DNA of 64,000 nucleotides from NCBI GenBank assembly GCA_946699065.1, contig CAMPDV010000019.1:1302001-1366000 (forward strand), in the 5' to 3' direction. The notes under the pieces are model-generated. The model ran no database searches, was not told where the DNA came from, and saw only the letters and a program-made list of their open reading frames with translations. The position numbers were made by a program, and so were the translations under genes. The DNA is from Loxodes magnus. Its lineage: Eukaryota > Ciliophora > Karyorelictea > Loxodida > Loxodidae. Of this stretch, positions 35,621 through 47,361 are shown piece after piece. Positions within the stretch are counted from its first letter, which is position 1, and each line of letters starts with the position of its first letter.

Positions 35621-36543
35621 AAATAGATAAAAATGGTTGAAGGTTTCAAGTCAGGCTTATATACCATCTCTTCCTAAGCCAAAAAGGAAGGGAAGAAGCA
35701 AGAAACAGAGTCTTAATAATCTTAACAATCTTCTCTATCACAACCTTAACCAACACTGAACTAACAACTTGGAATCTAACAAAACGAACGAAAGCCAAAG
35801 AATATACGAACAGAAACTCCAACCTCAAGCGAGAAACCGAGGAAACAGATGAAGTTTGTTCTCCACCAGGAGGTATCAGAATTCAACCCTTCTGGCCAGA
35901 TGAGCATGAAGTAACTCATCAAAATGGTACTGAACCTCCAGGATATGCTGATTGCAAAGCTTACCTAGCAGAAGGAATTGAGCCAAGACTTATGTCCTAG
36001 GAAAGAGATCTTAACGCCTTTTGGAATATCTCACAAAGTCAGACTAACGAATCCTAAAATTAGCTTTAGAAACAGACTGAACTGGATAACAGACTCGGAA
36101 AAGTAGAAGAAAAATTGTAAACTTTTAAGAAAGAGTAAAGCGAAACTGGAGCTATAAAAATGGAAATCGAAGCCTAGAAAGAGCAAACAAATCAAGGAAA
36201 ATAATTCAAAATAAAAAAGAAATGTTTCTGCTGTGGAGGCGTATGACATTTTTATCGGAAGTGTTAGAAATTCTAATAGAAATAAAGAAATTATTGGATA
36301 AAAGAACAACAAAAGAAGAAGCAAGAATGAAAAGAATGTATTGCAACCCGGATGGTTCAATATACAAGATTAAGATGGAACCAAGGCAAGTTAAAGGAGG
36401 GAAAGCCTGGAAAAATCCGAGTTCCCAATCTCGCTAAAATTGGGCGACCCGAACTTTTATATTTAACAGCAGGAAACATGAACTACTGTCTTCCTGACGG
36501 GGTTGGAAATCCCTAAAACGGAAAACTTAAAATTAATATTATT
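35621..36543 (+). mobile_element. Gag/ORF1-only retroelement, copy A (left arm)
   Basis: 923-bp element richer in G+C than its surroundings, flanked by 14-bp direct repeats, with a paralogous empty site near 10.88 kb. From ATG 35633 one frame encodes a basic, Gln/Ser-rich N-terminus of ~65 residues. From about 35830 a second frame (shifted by -1) continues with an acidic, coiled-coil-like region and a perfect zinc knuckle Cys-X2-Cys-X4-His-X4-Cys at 36223-36264, whose Trp is a TGA codon. This layout is that of retrotransposon gag/ORF1 proteins; no reverse transcriptase is present. The 3' end has three successive hairpins (36424-36444, 36470-36496, 36499-36513). The copy is non-autonomous. Confidence 0.78.
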
Positions 36544-36557
36544 ATTACTCTTTATAT
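36544..36557. repeat. Target-site duplication, right (element A)
   Basis: Second ATTACTCTTTATAT, directly after the 3' end of element A; the flank that follows aligns with 10890-11100. Confidence 0.85.
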
Positions 36558-37526
36558 TTATCAAATGATATCTCGTTGGTACAAAATAATTATTTTTGGT
36601 ATACTAAAAGTCAAAAAGAAATTTAAGTAAATAGAGTAAAAGAAAAAAGAGATTAATTTAAAGCATTTATAAGTAAAAAGGATATTTAATATAATAATTA
36701 AAATTCCATTTATAATCTAATTATTGCTTTAATATTTAATATATTAATATCATATCATCAACAAAATTAAACTACCATCATTTTTATCTTCTCATTATAC
36801 CTATTTGTCTTAGAGATATCTAGTTTCACGCGAGATCTTCAAGAGAAGCAGCTAAATTATTATCCTGCTTTTTAAAAGGTTTAATGTCTTTAAAAAATGG
36901 TATGTCAGTATTGTTCATATTGATCACTTTTTTTAGAAACTAATAAGCAGAATATTCTTTTAATATTTTTTAAGAGGATGTACAGAGGAAGCAGAAAAAT
37001 GGAAGCAAAGTTATCCTTAAATCTTCCGTTAACATATTTAGTAATCTTTGTTTGTAAAGTTTTGTATAATGAAAAAAAAGGAGCAATAAGAGTTGAGAAG
37101 CTTGCTATTTGTAAAAATTTGTATAATTTCATAGTTTAATAAATTGATAGCTTTAATTATTAATCTACTCTTTTCATATTTTATAAGATTTGTGACTTTG
37201 TAAACATTTTCATAGTATTTCGTTTATTATTGAATAGATTTTTAAATAAAAATTGAATAGTTACATGAAAGAGGTACATTAGTATATGTAATATTATAAA
37301 AAGATATAAATAAAGAATTAAAATTTTAAAGCTTAGAATAGAACAAAAAATTAGTCTCTCATAAATTTAAATACTAAATTAAGAATTACTATAAAGCAGA
37401 AGATTTAAAATCTAAGTAATGACACCAAAATTATATTAGGATTATTAAATTAAATAAAAATTATGAAAATTAAAAAATCTCATAATTAAATCTTAAAATG
37501 TTTAATAGAAAAATTTTCATTATTTA
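36558..37526. other. Intergenic
   Basis: A+T-rich. A 75-codon frame free of all three stop codons lies on the minus strand at 36905-37132 (mirrored at 41269-41496), without Gln-type TAA/TAG codons or any family resemblance; I do not call it a gene. Confidence 0.35.
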
Positions 37527-38795
37527 TCATAATAAATTGCAACATTTATCATTTTTGGCTTTTATTTTTTTTAATTCAGTCTAGTTAGTTTTTTTTTCTA
37601 TTTATTTTTGTTTTATTCCATTCCTCTTAAAGTCTTCATTAAAGTTTTCTATTTTTCACTTAAAATTTATCTCATTTTCTCTTGCTTACACATCTTCATC
37701 TAAATTGGAAAGACTGTAAACTTTTGACTTACTAAAATCATCATTTTTAACTATATATTCCACTAACTTAGTTATTATCTAGCCTCCTTTATAACTAGGC
37801 TCTATTTGAGAAATATATAAATCAGAATCGAAAATATCAAAGGAATTTGGTAAATCTATTATTGCTACTTTCTTTCTTCTGAACTCTTCGAAAAACTAGC
37901 TGTAAGCATTTTCTATCAAATTGTTTATTTTATCAATACTATTTCCAGGTAAAGAAATTTACTCCATCGCTCTATATACACCATAGTATTAGTCATCTTT
38001 AAAGCTCGGTCGATATTATAACATTGCAATTAGATAAGGAGTTTTCTTATAGCATTAGTTTAAAATTTAGAGATAGTTTTACTTAAATTATCTCAGTCTT
38101 TCTTATAGAAGATGCATTCTTCCTAGAATTTCTCGAATATCATTTCCACCTATGCTTAGTAGAATATACTTAACATTTTACAATTTTTGAAGTTCCATCA
38201 TAGGTTTGAAAAGTGATTCGTTAGGAAAGGGATCTCCTGTATTTCTTCGAGCCATTTTCGAAATAGCTGGATTATTTCCAATTATAACATCTTAACTAGT
38301 GAATCCATCAGCAGCATAATTGACGACTTGAAGTAAAGGTACTGCATCTTTAATAAGAGAGGGAATAGAGTAATCAGTTTATTTGACTCATACGATGTTA
38401 TCAATAGTAGAGTCTCCAATCAAAACGAGTTATTATTAATATTCGTTTTATTATTTTAAAAGTTACTAATTGTTAGTCCTATAATTTTCTGAAGGGATAT
38501 CATAACTTTGCCTTTCTGCTCATTCCGATGATTAAGATGAAATTTAATTTTGAAATTTATTATTATTTTATAGATTTTTCTAATTCTCTGTTATGGAAGT
38601 ACTTCAATTTGTATTTTAATTATTGCAATTTTCTTATTAAATTATATTTTCTCTTTCTTTCTAATTTGTTTATTTATATGACTTTTACATTATTTTTTCC
38701 ATTTTCACTTTAACATTATACTTCCATTTATTAAAATTAAAAGTATATTTAAGTATCTTTGCGACTTTTGTGACAAATTCTAAACAGTTTAACTT
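37527..38795 (-). pseudogene. 5'-truncated fusion gene at palindrome centre (left)
   Basis: Mirror of the 3' part of the 39138 gene: stop TGA at 37527-37529, full SGNH domain (Gly-Asp-Ser-Thr, Gly-Gly-Asn-Asp, Glu-Pro-Ser-Tyr) and linker. The coding sequence is cut at 38795, inside the N-domain just upstream of the Asn-Cys motif. Beyond the cut lies the upstream region of the oppositely oriented intact gene, so this copy has lost its start and promoter. Confidence 0.85.
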
Positions 38796-39605
38796 GTAAG
38801 ATATTTTAACTAATTACTCTAGGTAGTTTTTAAACTTATTAATAAGTAATAAGAATTAGATTATGCTTAGCTATTTATTTTATAACTCTTAGTCTTAATA
38901 GTTAACTTTACATTCTAAATTTACATTATAATAAATATTATCATAAAGGATGCTTAAAGAAAATAAAGTTTAGATATTTTAATGTTTATCTAATAAAGTC
39001 TATTTACCAAGTACCTTTATAAGAATTTAATAAGATATATAGAAATATGTTATAATGCATATAATTATTTAAAGTCTATTTTAGTCATTTATTATAATAT
39101 AATCTTCTTTAAATGCTCTACTTCATCTTTATTAAATATGAAATATTCTCAAACATTAACTTTCGATATCAAGAGTGCATCCGATATTCAAACCATAAGT
39201 CACTATTCTTTAAATATCAAACACTATTCAGGATAGTTAAGTCAAATATAACTTTCAAAGGCTACCTAAATTTCCATTGTCACTACAATAGGAAACAATT
39301 ATGTTCATGCTGGTTTCATTGCCAAAAATTAGTGGAATGTAAATGGAATAATTTGAAACTACATGCTAATTCACTGTCTGCCTTAAAGTAATCAAGCTAT
39401 CATTCGACTTCAATTTTATCAAGATAAGAATGAATGTATCGAGCAATTTTAAGAACTTTTAGGATTTGGAAAAGTTTGATAATCACAATATAAGGTATGC
39501 AAATGATCTCTTTTAAATTTTTATTAAATAGAAGACTTAGTATGGGACAAAAAATTTGAAATATTAACAAAAGAAAAACTATAAAAATAATAAGCTAGAA
39601 GCAAA
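38796..39605. repeat. Asymmetric spacer of the inverted repeat
   Basis: 810 bp present once in the palindrome but repeated, inverted, at 459-1268. It contains the upstream region and the first ~156 codons of the 39138 gene. At its left edge, the arm (continuing as ACTTTTTGC in the right-arm copy) and the spacer side (CACTTGTAAG in the window-start copy) overlap by the 4 bases ACTT at 38792-38795, the signature of microhomology joining. Confidence 0.85.
39031..39119 (+). promoter_or_regulatory. Conserved upstream block
   Basis: Block shared with 945-1033 (inverted), 12834-12932 and 25386-25478, ending 19 bp before the ATG at 39138. Contains ATATAGAAATATGTT, AAAGTCTATTTTAG and TTTAAATGC. Candidate promoter of the fusion genes. 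Confidence 0.35.
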
Positions 39606-40874
39606 AAGTTAAACTGTTTAGAATTTGTCACAAAAGTCGCAAAGATACTTAAATATACTTTTAATTTTAATAAATGGAAGTATAATGTTAAAGTGAAAAT
39701 GGAAAAAATAATGTAAAAGTCATATAAATAAAATAATTAGAAAGAAAGAGAAAATATAATTTAATAAGAAAATTGCAATAATTAAAATACAAATTGAAGT
39801 ACTTCCATAACAGAGAATTAGAAAAATCTATAAAATAATAATAAATTTCAAAATTAAATTTCATCTTAATCATCGGAATGAGCAGAAAGGCAAAGTTATG
39901 ATATCCCTTCAGAAAATTATAGGACTAACAATTAGTAACTTTTAAAATAATAAAACGAATATTAATAATAACTCGTTTTGATTGGAGACTCTACTATTGA
40001 TAACATCGTATGAGTCAAATAAACTGATTACTCTATTCCCTCTCTTATTAAAGATGCAGTACCTTTACTTCAAGTCGTCAATTATGCTGCTGATGGATTC
40101 ACTAGTTAAGATGTTATAATTGGAAATAATCCAGCTATTTCGAAAATGGCTCGAAGAAATACAGGAGATCCCTTTCCTAACGAATCACTTTTCAAACCTA
40201 TGATGGAACTTCAAAAATTGTAAAATGTTAAGTATATTCTACTAAGCATAGGTGGAAATGATATTCGAGAAATTCTAGGAAGAATGCATCTTCTATAAGA
40301 AAGACTGAGATAATTTAAGTAAAACTATCTCTAAATTTTAAACTAATGCTATAAGAAAACTCCTTATCTAATTGCAATGTTATAATATCGACCGAGCTTT
40401 AAAGATGACTAATACTATGGTGTATATAGAGCGATGGAGTAAATTTCTTTACCTGGAAATAGTATTGATAAAATAAACAATTTGATAGAAAATGCTTACA
40501 GCTAGTTTTTCGAAGAGTTCAGAAGAAAGAAAGTAGCAATAATAGATTTACCAAATTCCTTTGATATTTTCGATTCTGATTTATATATTTCTCAAATAGA
40601 GCCTAGTTATAAAGGAGGCTAGATAATAACTAAGTTAGTGGAATATATAGTTAAAAATGATGATTTTAGTAAGTCAAAAGTTTACAGTCTTTCCAATTTA
40701 GATGAAGATGTGTAAGCAAGAGAAAATGAGATAAATTTTAAGTGAAAAATAGAAAACTTTAATGAAGACTTTAAGAGGAATGGAATAAAACAAAAATAAA
40801 TAGAAAAAAAAACTAACTAGACTGAATTAAAAAAAATAAAAGCCAAAAATGATAAATGTTGCAATTTATTATGA
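39138..40874 (+). CDS. LRAT-like / SGNH fusion protein (palindrome centre)
   Basis: 578 aa, ATG 39138 to TGA 40872-40874, intact. N-domain: His57 (Val-His-Ala-Gly), His79 (Ile-His-Cys), Asn159-Cys160 followed by Leu-Glu-Phe-Val, which resembles the Asn-Cys-Glu-His-Phe-Val box of LRAT/PLAAT enzymes. Linker ~185-278 is Gln/Asn-rich. SGNH domain: Ser285 in Gly-Asp-Ser-Thr-Ile-Asp, Gly320, Gly373-Asn374-Asp375, and Glu488-Pro-Ser-Tyr-Lys-Gly-Gly where classical enzymes have Asp-X-X-His-Pro. TGA encodes Trp at about five places (e.g. residues 73, 114, 123). No signal peptide or membrane segment is obvious, so it is probably cytosolic. The start was chosen as the ATG in the conserved frame; an earlier ATG at 39113 is out of frame. 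Confidence 0.85.
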
Positions 40875-41843
40875 TAAATAATGAAAATTTTTCTATTAAA
40901 CATTTTAAGATTTAATTATGAGATTTTTTAATTTTCATAATTTTTATTTAATTTAATAATCCTAATATAATTTTGGTGTCATTACTTAGATTTTAAATCT
41001 TCTGCTTTATAGTAATTCTTAATTTAGTATTTAAATTTATGAGAGACTAATTTTTTGTTCTATTCTAAGCTTTAAAATTTTAATTCTTTATTTATATCTT
41101 TTTATAATATTACATATACTAATGTACCTCTTTCATGTAACTATTCAATTTTTATTTAAAAATCTATTCAATAATAAACGAAATACTATGAAAATGTTTA
41201 CAAAGTCACAAATCTTATAAAATATGAAAAGAGTAGATTAATAATTAAAGCTATCAATTTATTAAACTATGAAATTATACAAATTTTTACAAATAGCAAG
41301 CTTCTCAACTCTTATTGCTCCTTTTTTTTCATTATACAAAACTTTACAAACAAAGATTACTAAATATGTTAACGGAAGATTTAAGGATAACTTTGCTTCC
41401 ATTTTTCTGCTTCCTCTGTACATCCTCTTAAAAAATATTAAAAGAATATTCTGCTTATTAGTTTCTAAAAAAAGTGATCAATATGAACAATACTGACATA
41501 CCATTTTTTAAAGACATTAAACCTTTTAAAAAGCAGGATAATAATTTAGCTGCTTCTCTTGAAGATCTCGCGTGAAACTAGATATCTCTAAGACAAATAG
41601 GTATAATGAGAAGATAAAAATGATGGTAGTTTAATTTTGTTGATGATATGATATTAATATATTAAATATTAAAGCAATAATTAGATTATAAATGGAATTT
41701 TAATTATTATATTAAATATCCTTTTTACTTATAAATGCTTTAAATTAATCTCTTTTTTCTTTTACTCTATTTACTTAAATTTCTTTTTGACTTTTAGTAT
41801 ACCAAAAATAATTATTTTGTACCAACGAGATATCATTTGATAA
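40875..41843. other. Intergenic, mirror of 36558-37526
   Basis: Essentially identical to the left-arm counterpart in inverse orientation; no gene called. Confidence 0.35.
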
Positions 41844-42794
41844 ATATAAAGAGTAATAATAATATTAATTTTAAGTTTTCCGTTTTAGGGATTTCCAACC
41901 CCGTCAGGAAGACAGTAGTTCATGTTTCCTGCTGTTAAATATAAAAGTTCGGGTCGCCCAATTTTAGCGAGATTGGGAACTCGGATTTTTCCAGGCTTTC
42001 CCTCCTTTAACTTGCCTTGGTTCCATCTTAATCTTGTATATTGAACCATCCGGGTTGCAATACATTCTTTTCATTCTTGCTTCTTCTTTTGTTGTTCTTT
42101 TATCCAATAATTTCTTTATTTCTATTAGAATTTCTAACACTTCCGATAAAAATGTCATACGCCTCCACAGCAGAAACATTTCTTTTTTATTTTGAATTAT
42201 TTTCCTTGATTTGTTTGCTCTTTCTAGGCTTCGATTTCCATTTTTATAGCTCCAGTTTCGCTTTACTCTTTCTTAAAAGTTTACAATTTTTCTTCTACTT
42301 TTCCGAGTCTGTTATCCAGTTCAGTCTGTTTCTAAAGCTAATTTTAGGATTCATTAGTCTGACTTTGTGAGATATTCCAAAAGGCGTTAAGATCTCTTTC
42401 CTAGGACATAAGTCTTGGCTCAATTCCTTCTGCTAGGTAAGCTTTGCAATCAGCATATCCTGGAGGTTCAGTACCATTTTGATGAGTTACTTCATGCTCA
42501 TCTGGCCAGAAGGGTTGAATTCTGATACCTCCTGGTGGAGAACAAACTTCATCTGTTTCCTCGGTTTCTCGCTTGAGGTTGGAGTTTCTGTTCGTATATT
42601 CTTTGGCTTTCGTTCGTTTTGTTAGATTCCAAGTTGTTAGTTCAGTGTTGGTTAAGGTTGTGATAGAGAAGATTGTTAAGATTATTAAGACTCTGTTTCT
42701 TGCTTCTTCCCTTCCTTTTTGGCTTAGGAAGAGATGGTATATAAGCCTGACTTGAAACCTTCAACCATTTTTATCTATTTATATAAAGAGTAAT
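41844..42794 (-). mobile_element. Gag/ORF1-only retroelement, copy A (right arm) with its duplications
   Basis: Mirror of 35607-36557: element 41858-42780 with 14-bp repeats at 41844-41857 and 42781-42794. It differs from the left-arm copy by a substitution near 42350 and little else. Because the same insertion with the same target site is in both arms, the element inserted before the inverted duplication. Confidence 0.78.
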
Positions 42795-44607
42795 TAATTA
42801 TAAAATTAGCATTATTTACAAAGTTATACTATTTCTTTATTTAATGCTGTTAATAAATGTAATACTAATTTTGAATATGTTTCCATCAATATATCATATG
42901 TAAATATGAACTTAATCATATAATTATTACTTTTAACGTTGTTTAGTGATTATGTAAGTATTCTGTTTATTTCAATAAGTTCAATCATTTTATCTATGAC
43001 TTACTCTTTAATTATTTTTATCCTATTATTATTTTAAATTTCTGTCTCTTTTACTATTTTACATTTCATATGCATTCATTTGAATATATTCTATTTTCTT
43101 CCAATCCTTTGCTAAACGGAAAATCCTTCTATTGCATTTCGTAAATTTATGATATTTTTTATCTTTTTTTCATTTATAAACTATTAAATTAATAAATCGC
43201 TTCTATAATCATGTTTTATTCTTGGCTAATATCGGTTGTATCTGCTTATAAAAATTCTATTCAGTTACTAAGCTTTTTTAGAATGGCTGACAATAAAACA
43301 TTTAAATCATTTTTTGGTCCATAAATATAAGTCATTAGTTTTCTCCTTGATTGAAAATTATTCTTTATACTTTTAGATTTATCTTTACAATTGGTTTCGT
43401 TTATTTTAGATCTTTTGATCAATTTCTTTCTTAGATTCCTCTACCCTACGGTTGAACATAATTTTTCTATCTGATGAAGAAATTACTCTTGTTGCTGTTG
43501 TTTTTCTCATTTTCTTTTGTCGCTTTTCTTCTTAAGTTTTTAATTTAGTTATTTGGGAGACGAAAAGATAACTCCATATTTTAACTATTTTTATGAGAAA
43601 GTACTAAGCAGAAAGCTAATTTTATGTATTTCACTATCTCAAAGTTTTAGCAACTCTATTCAGTTATAAATTATCTCACTAGACTACTTTAGACAATTTT
43701 ATTTAAAGCTAACAATTTAAATCCAATTACTAGCAATAAAACATTATAAAGAAAAGGCTTAAAACTAATAATATTTAAACCAATTCATTCGAGCTTCACT
43801 TTATTATTTGGGCATTTTTAGAATAAGTAAATAACAGTATTTAAAAAAGCAAATTCATGGAAAGAAAAGTAATCTTAAAGAAATAATAAGAAGGATAAAT
43901 AGTATGGACAATTTTAAGTAATTTTATTTAATAAAAAGCAAAAAGACTAAAAGAAGGATATTAAGTAAAATTAAATAATAATCCTCCAAACTTACGGAAT
44001 ATCTTCTAAAAATTAATTAAAGCAAGAATGATATTTAAACCTTATGAAACTATCTTAAGCAAATAAACCTTCATTTGATAGGAGAAAAAAAGTAAAATTT
44101 TAGATTTTTGATTCTAATTATTAATAATAAAATTGCAGCATAAGTTTTTATAATATGCATCTGACTAAAAACATTAAGAAAGCAAATTAAGATAAATCCT
44201 ATATATTTTTTTATCAATTAAAAAGTTATTTCTTTGTTAAATCGACAATCAATATCCGATTCAGTTTATTTAAATTCAAAACTAAGCTAAAAATTATTTC
44301 AAAGGTAATTTTACTCAGAATGCTCAAATATATGATGAAAGATATTTGCTGATATATTACATGCTTTTTCGTTGAACATATTTAAACTCATATAATTAAG
44401 GCTAAATATAGTATAATATTTGCAATATCTCTCTTTAGAAAATAAAAGAATCTTGCAGCTCAAAAAAAACTAAATGATTTGTACTTGAAAATAAAAAACT
44501 GAAAATTAAATTAAAAAATTTAAAACTTTGCATATATTCAAAAATATGGATTTTGAGAAATGTTAAAAAATATAATTTTTATTTTTAAAAGTTTATCAGA
44601 AATGTTT
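42795..44607. other. Intergenic, mirror of 33794-35606
   Basis: Same content as the left arm; no gene called. Confidence 0.3.
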
Positions 44608-47361
44608 TCATCGTTTATAAAAATAAGTTGACGTTTTGATTACCTTTTGTCTCTCATTATAGCTCTAGCTTGAATGTCTTTAACTTTATTCCATTTATTT
44701 TTGTTTTATTCCATTCCTTGTAAAGTCTTCATTAAAGTTTTCTATTTTTCACTCAAAATTCTAATTATTTTCTCTTGCTTATACATCTTCATCTAAATTG
44801 GAAAGACTATAAACTTTTGACTTACTAAAATCATCATTGTTCTTTACTACGTATTATATTAACTTAGTTATTATTTACCCTCCTTTATAACTAGGCTCTA
44901 TTTGAGAAATATACAAATCAGAATCGAAAATATCAAAGGAATTCGGTAAATCTATTATTGATACTTTCTTTCTTCTGAACTCTTCGAAAAACTAGCTGTA
45001 AGCATTTTCTATACAATGGTTTATTTTATCAATACTATTTCCAGGTAAAGGAATTTACTCCATCGCTCTATATACACCATAGTATTGATCGTCATAAAAG
45101 CTCGGTCGATACTATAACATCACAATTAAGTTAGGAGTTTTCTTATAGCATTAGTTTAAAATTTAGAGATAGTTTTACTTAAATTATCTCAGTCTTTCTT
45201 ATAAAAGATGCATTTTTCCTAGAATTTCTCGAATATCATTTCCACCTATGCTTAGTAGAATATACTTAACATTTTACAATTTTTGAAGTTCTATCAATGG
45301 TTAGAAAAGTGATTCGTTAGGAAAGGGATCTCCTGTATTTCTTCGAGCCACTTTAGAAATAGCTGGATTATTTCCATTTATAACATCTGTACTAGTGAAT
45401 CCATCAGCAGCATAATTGACGACTTGAAGTAAAGGTACTGTATCTTTAATAAGTGAGGAAATAGATAATTAAGCTTATTTAACCCATACGATGTTATCAA
45501 TGGTAGAGTCTCCAATCAAAATGAATTTCTATTAATAATTTTTTTATTATTTTAAAGATTACTAATTGTTAGTATTATGGTTATCATAAGAGTTCTGATA
45601 TATGGGATTGGAAACTTACTTTAATTTATCAAAAGGAGTAATATTTTAATGTTTCTTAGAGTTTTATAGATTTTATTAAGTCTCTGGAGATGAAGAAGAC
45701 TAAATTGAAAATCTGTCAACATATTAAGCTTAAGAAGCTTTAAGTTATATTTTCTATTGTTAGTTGAAATTTTCTATTTTTCACTCAAAATTCTAATTAT
45801 TTTCTCTTACTTATACTTTCTCATCTAAATTGGAAAGACTGTAAACTTTTGACTTACTAAAATCATCATTGTTCTTTACTACGTATTATATTAACTTAGT
45901 TATTATTTACCCTCCTTTATAACTAGGCTCTATTTGAGAAATATACAAATCAGAATCGAAAATATCAAAGGAATTCGGTAAATCTATTATTGCTACTTTC
46001 TTTCTTCTGAACTCTTCGAAAAACTAGCTGTAAGCATTTTCTATCAAATTGTTTATTTTATCAATACTATTTCCAGGTAAAGAAATTTACTCCATCGCTC
46101 TATATACACCATAGTATTAGTCATCTTTAAAGCTCGGTCGATATTATAACATTGTAATTAGATAAGGAGTTTTCTTATAGCATTAGTTTAAAATTTAGAG
46201 ATAGTTTTACTTAAATTATCTCAGTCTTTCTTATAGAAGATGCATTCTTCCTAGAATTTCTCGAATATCATTTCCACCTATGCTTAGTAGAATATACTTA
46301 ACATTTTACAATTTTTGAAGTTCTATCATAGGTTTGAAAAGTGATTCATTAGGAAAGGGATCTCCTGTATTTCTTCGAGCCACTTTAGAAATAGCTGGAT
46401 TATTTCCAATTATAACATCTTAACTTGTGAATCCATCAGCAGCATAATTGACGACTTGAAGTAAAGGTACTGCATCTTTAATAAGAGAGGGAATAGAGTA
46501 ATCAGTTTATTTGACTCATACGATGTTATCAATAGTAGAGTCTCCAATCAAAACGAGTTATTATTAATATTCGTTTTATTATTTTAAAGATTACTAATTG
46601 TTAGTATTATGATTATCATTTGAAATCTATTAGAAAGAATCGATAATTTGTTCAGATTAATTGTTTGTTTTTTTTGTTTTGCTATTTATCATAAAACTAT
46701 TATTTTTTTATTATAGTTTTGAAGTGATTTCAATTTATTATTTAAATTGGTAGTTTTAGTTAGTTTTTTTATTTTCTATTTATAGTAAAGGTGTATTATT
46801 TTATTTATCTTCTTTTTTTATTTTCTTTATTATTTATTCTTTCTATTGTAAAAGAGAAAATGGATAGTTATCTAACTAAGTAACAAATATTACAAATGTA
46901 TAGCAATTTTATTCTTTATTTTCTTTCATTTCTTATCTCTTTTAGAATTTTATAATTTCATTATTATTTCTTTTAGTAAAATCTGTCTTACTAGATAAAT
47001 TGAACTCTGGATTATTTCTTCGCATGAATTCTTCTTTCTATAAGTTTCCAGATCCATAAATTTGCTAGAGATGCTTAATATATTCCTTCTCATCTTGATA
47101 AAATTGAAATTAAGTGTATACTTTCTTATTGATGGTGATATAGTAAACAAGCATATAGTTATAAGTTATTCCATCTATATTTCATTCATTTTTCTTAATC
47201 AGACCAGTGTAAACAATATCATTTCCAATATTACTCTCGATAAATAGTTTAATAGCTCTGACTAATCTTTTATTTTGATTTAAGTCTTTAGGTTGTAGAG
47301 AGTAAAGAGGTTGTTTATCAGTATTATCTGGAGTATTGAATAAGAAGTTAGAATGGCTCAT
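44608..47361 (-). CDS. Double-SGNH protein, right-arm copy
   Basis: 917-codon mirror of the 31040 gene (ATG 47361, TGA 44608-44610), same domain order, same Tyr replacements in the N-domain, intact frame. SGNH domain 1 carries a ~0.3-kb tract (about 45980-46320) identical or nearly so to the central gene and unlike its arm partner, changing several residues (for example Tyr to Lys next to Asp-Asp in the Ser-Phe-Lys/Tyr-Asp-Asp segment). The tract keeps length and frame, as expected for gene conversion. Confidence 0.85.

Larger units (their letters stand above)
26335..38795. repeat. Left arm of large inverted repeat
   Basis: Reverse complement of 39606-52066. Close to the centre, paired positions sum to 78401 without indels over at least 8 kb (for example 31040 pairs with 47361 and 35621 with 42780) with very few mismatches; one is at about 36051. 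Further out (26.3-28.7 kb) substitutions and small indels are frequent. Contents: part of the 25504 gene, element C, an N-domain pseudogene, the double-SGNH gene, element A and a truncated SGNH gene. Confidence 0.92.

Noticed and set aside
36031-36360. 109-codon hydrophobic minus-strand frame, repeated at 42041
   Set aside because: Antisense to the gag-like frame with the zinc knuckle in element A; the sense frame has the domain.
41269-41496. 75-codon hydrophobic frame, mirrored at 36905
   Set aside because: Free of all three stops, but frames of this length are expected by chance in 64 kb, it has no TAA/TAG Gln codons unlike real genes here, and no family resemblance.
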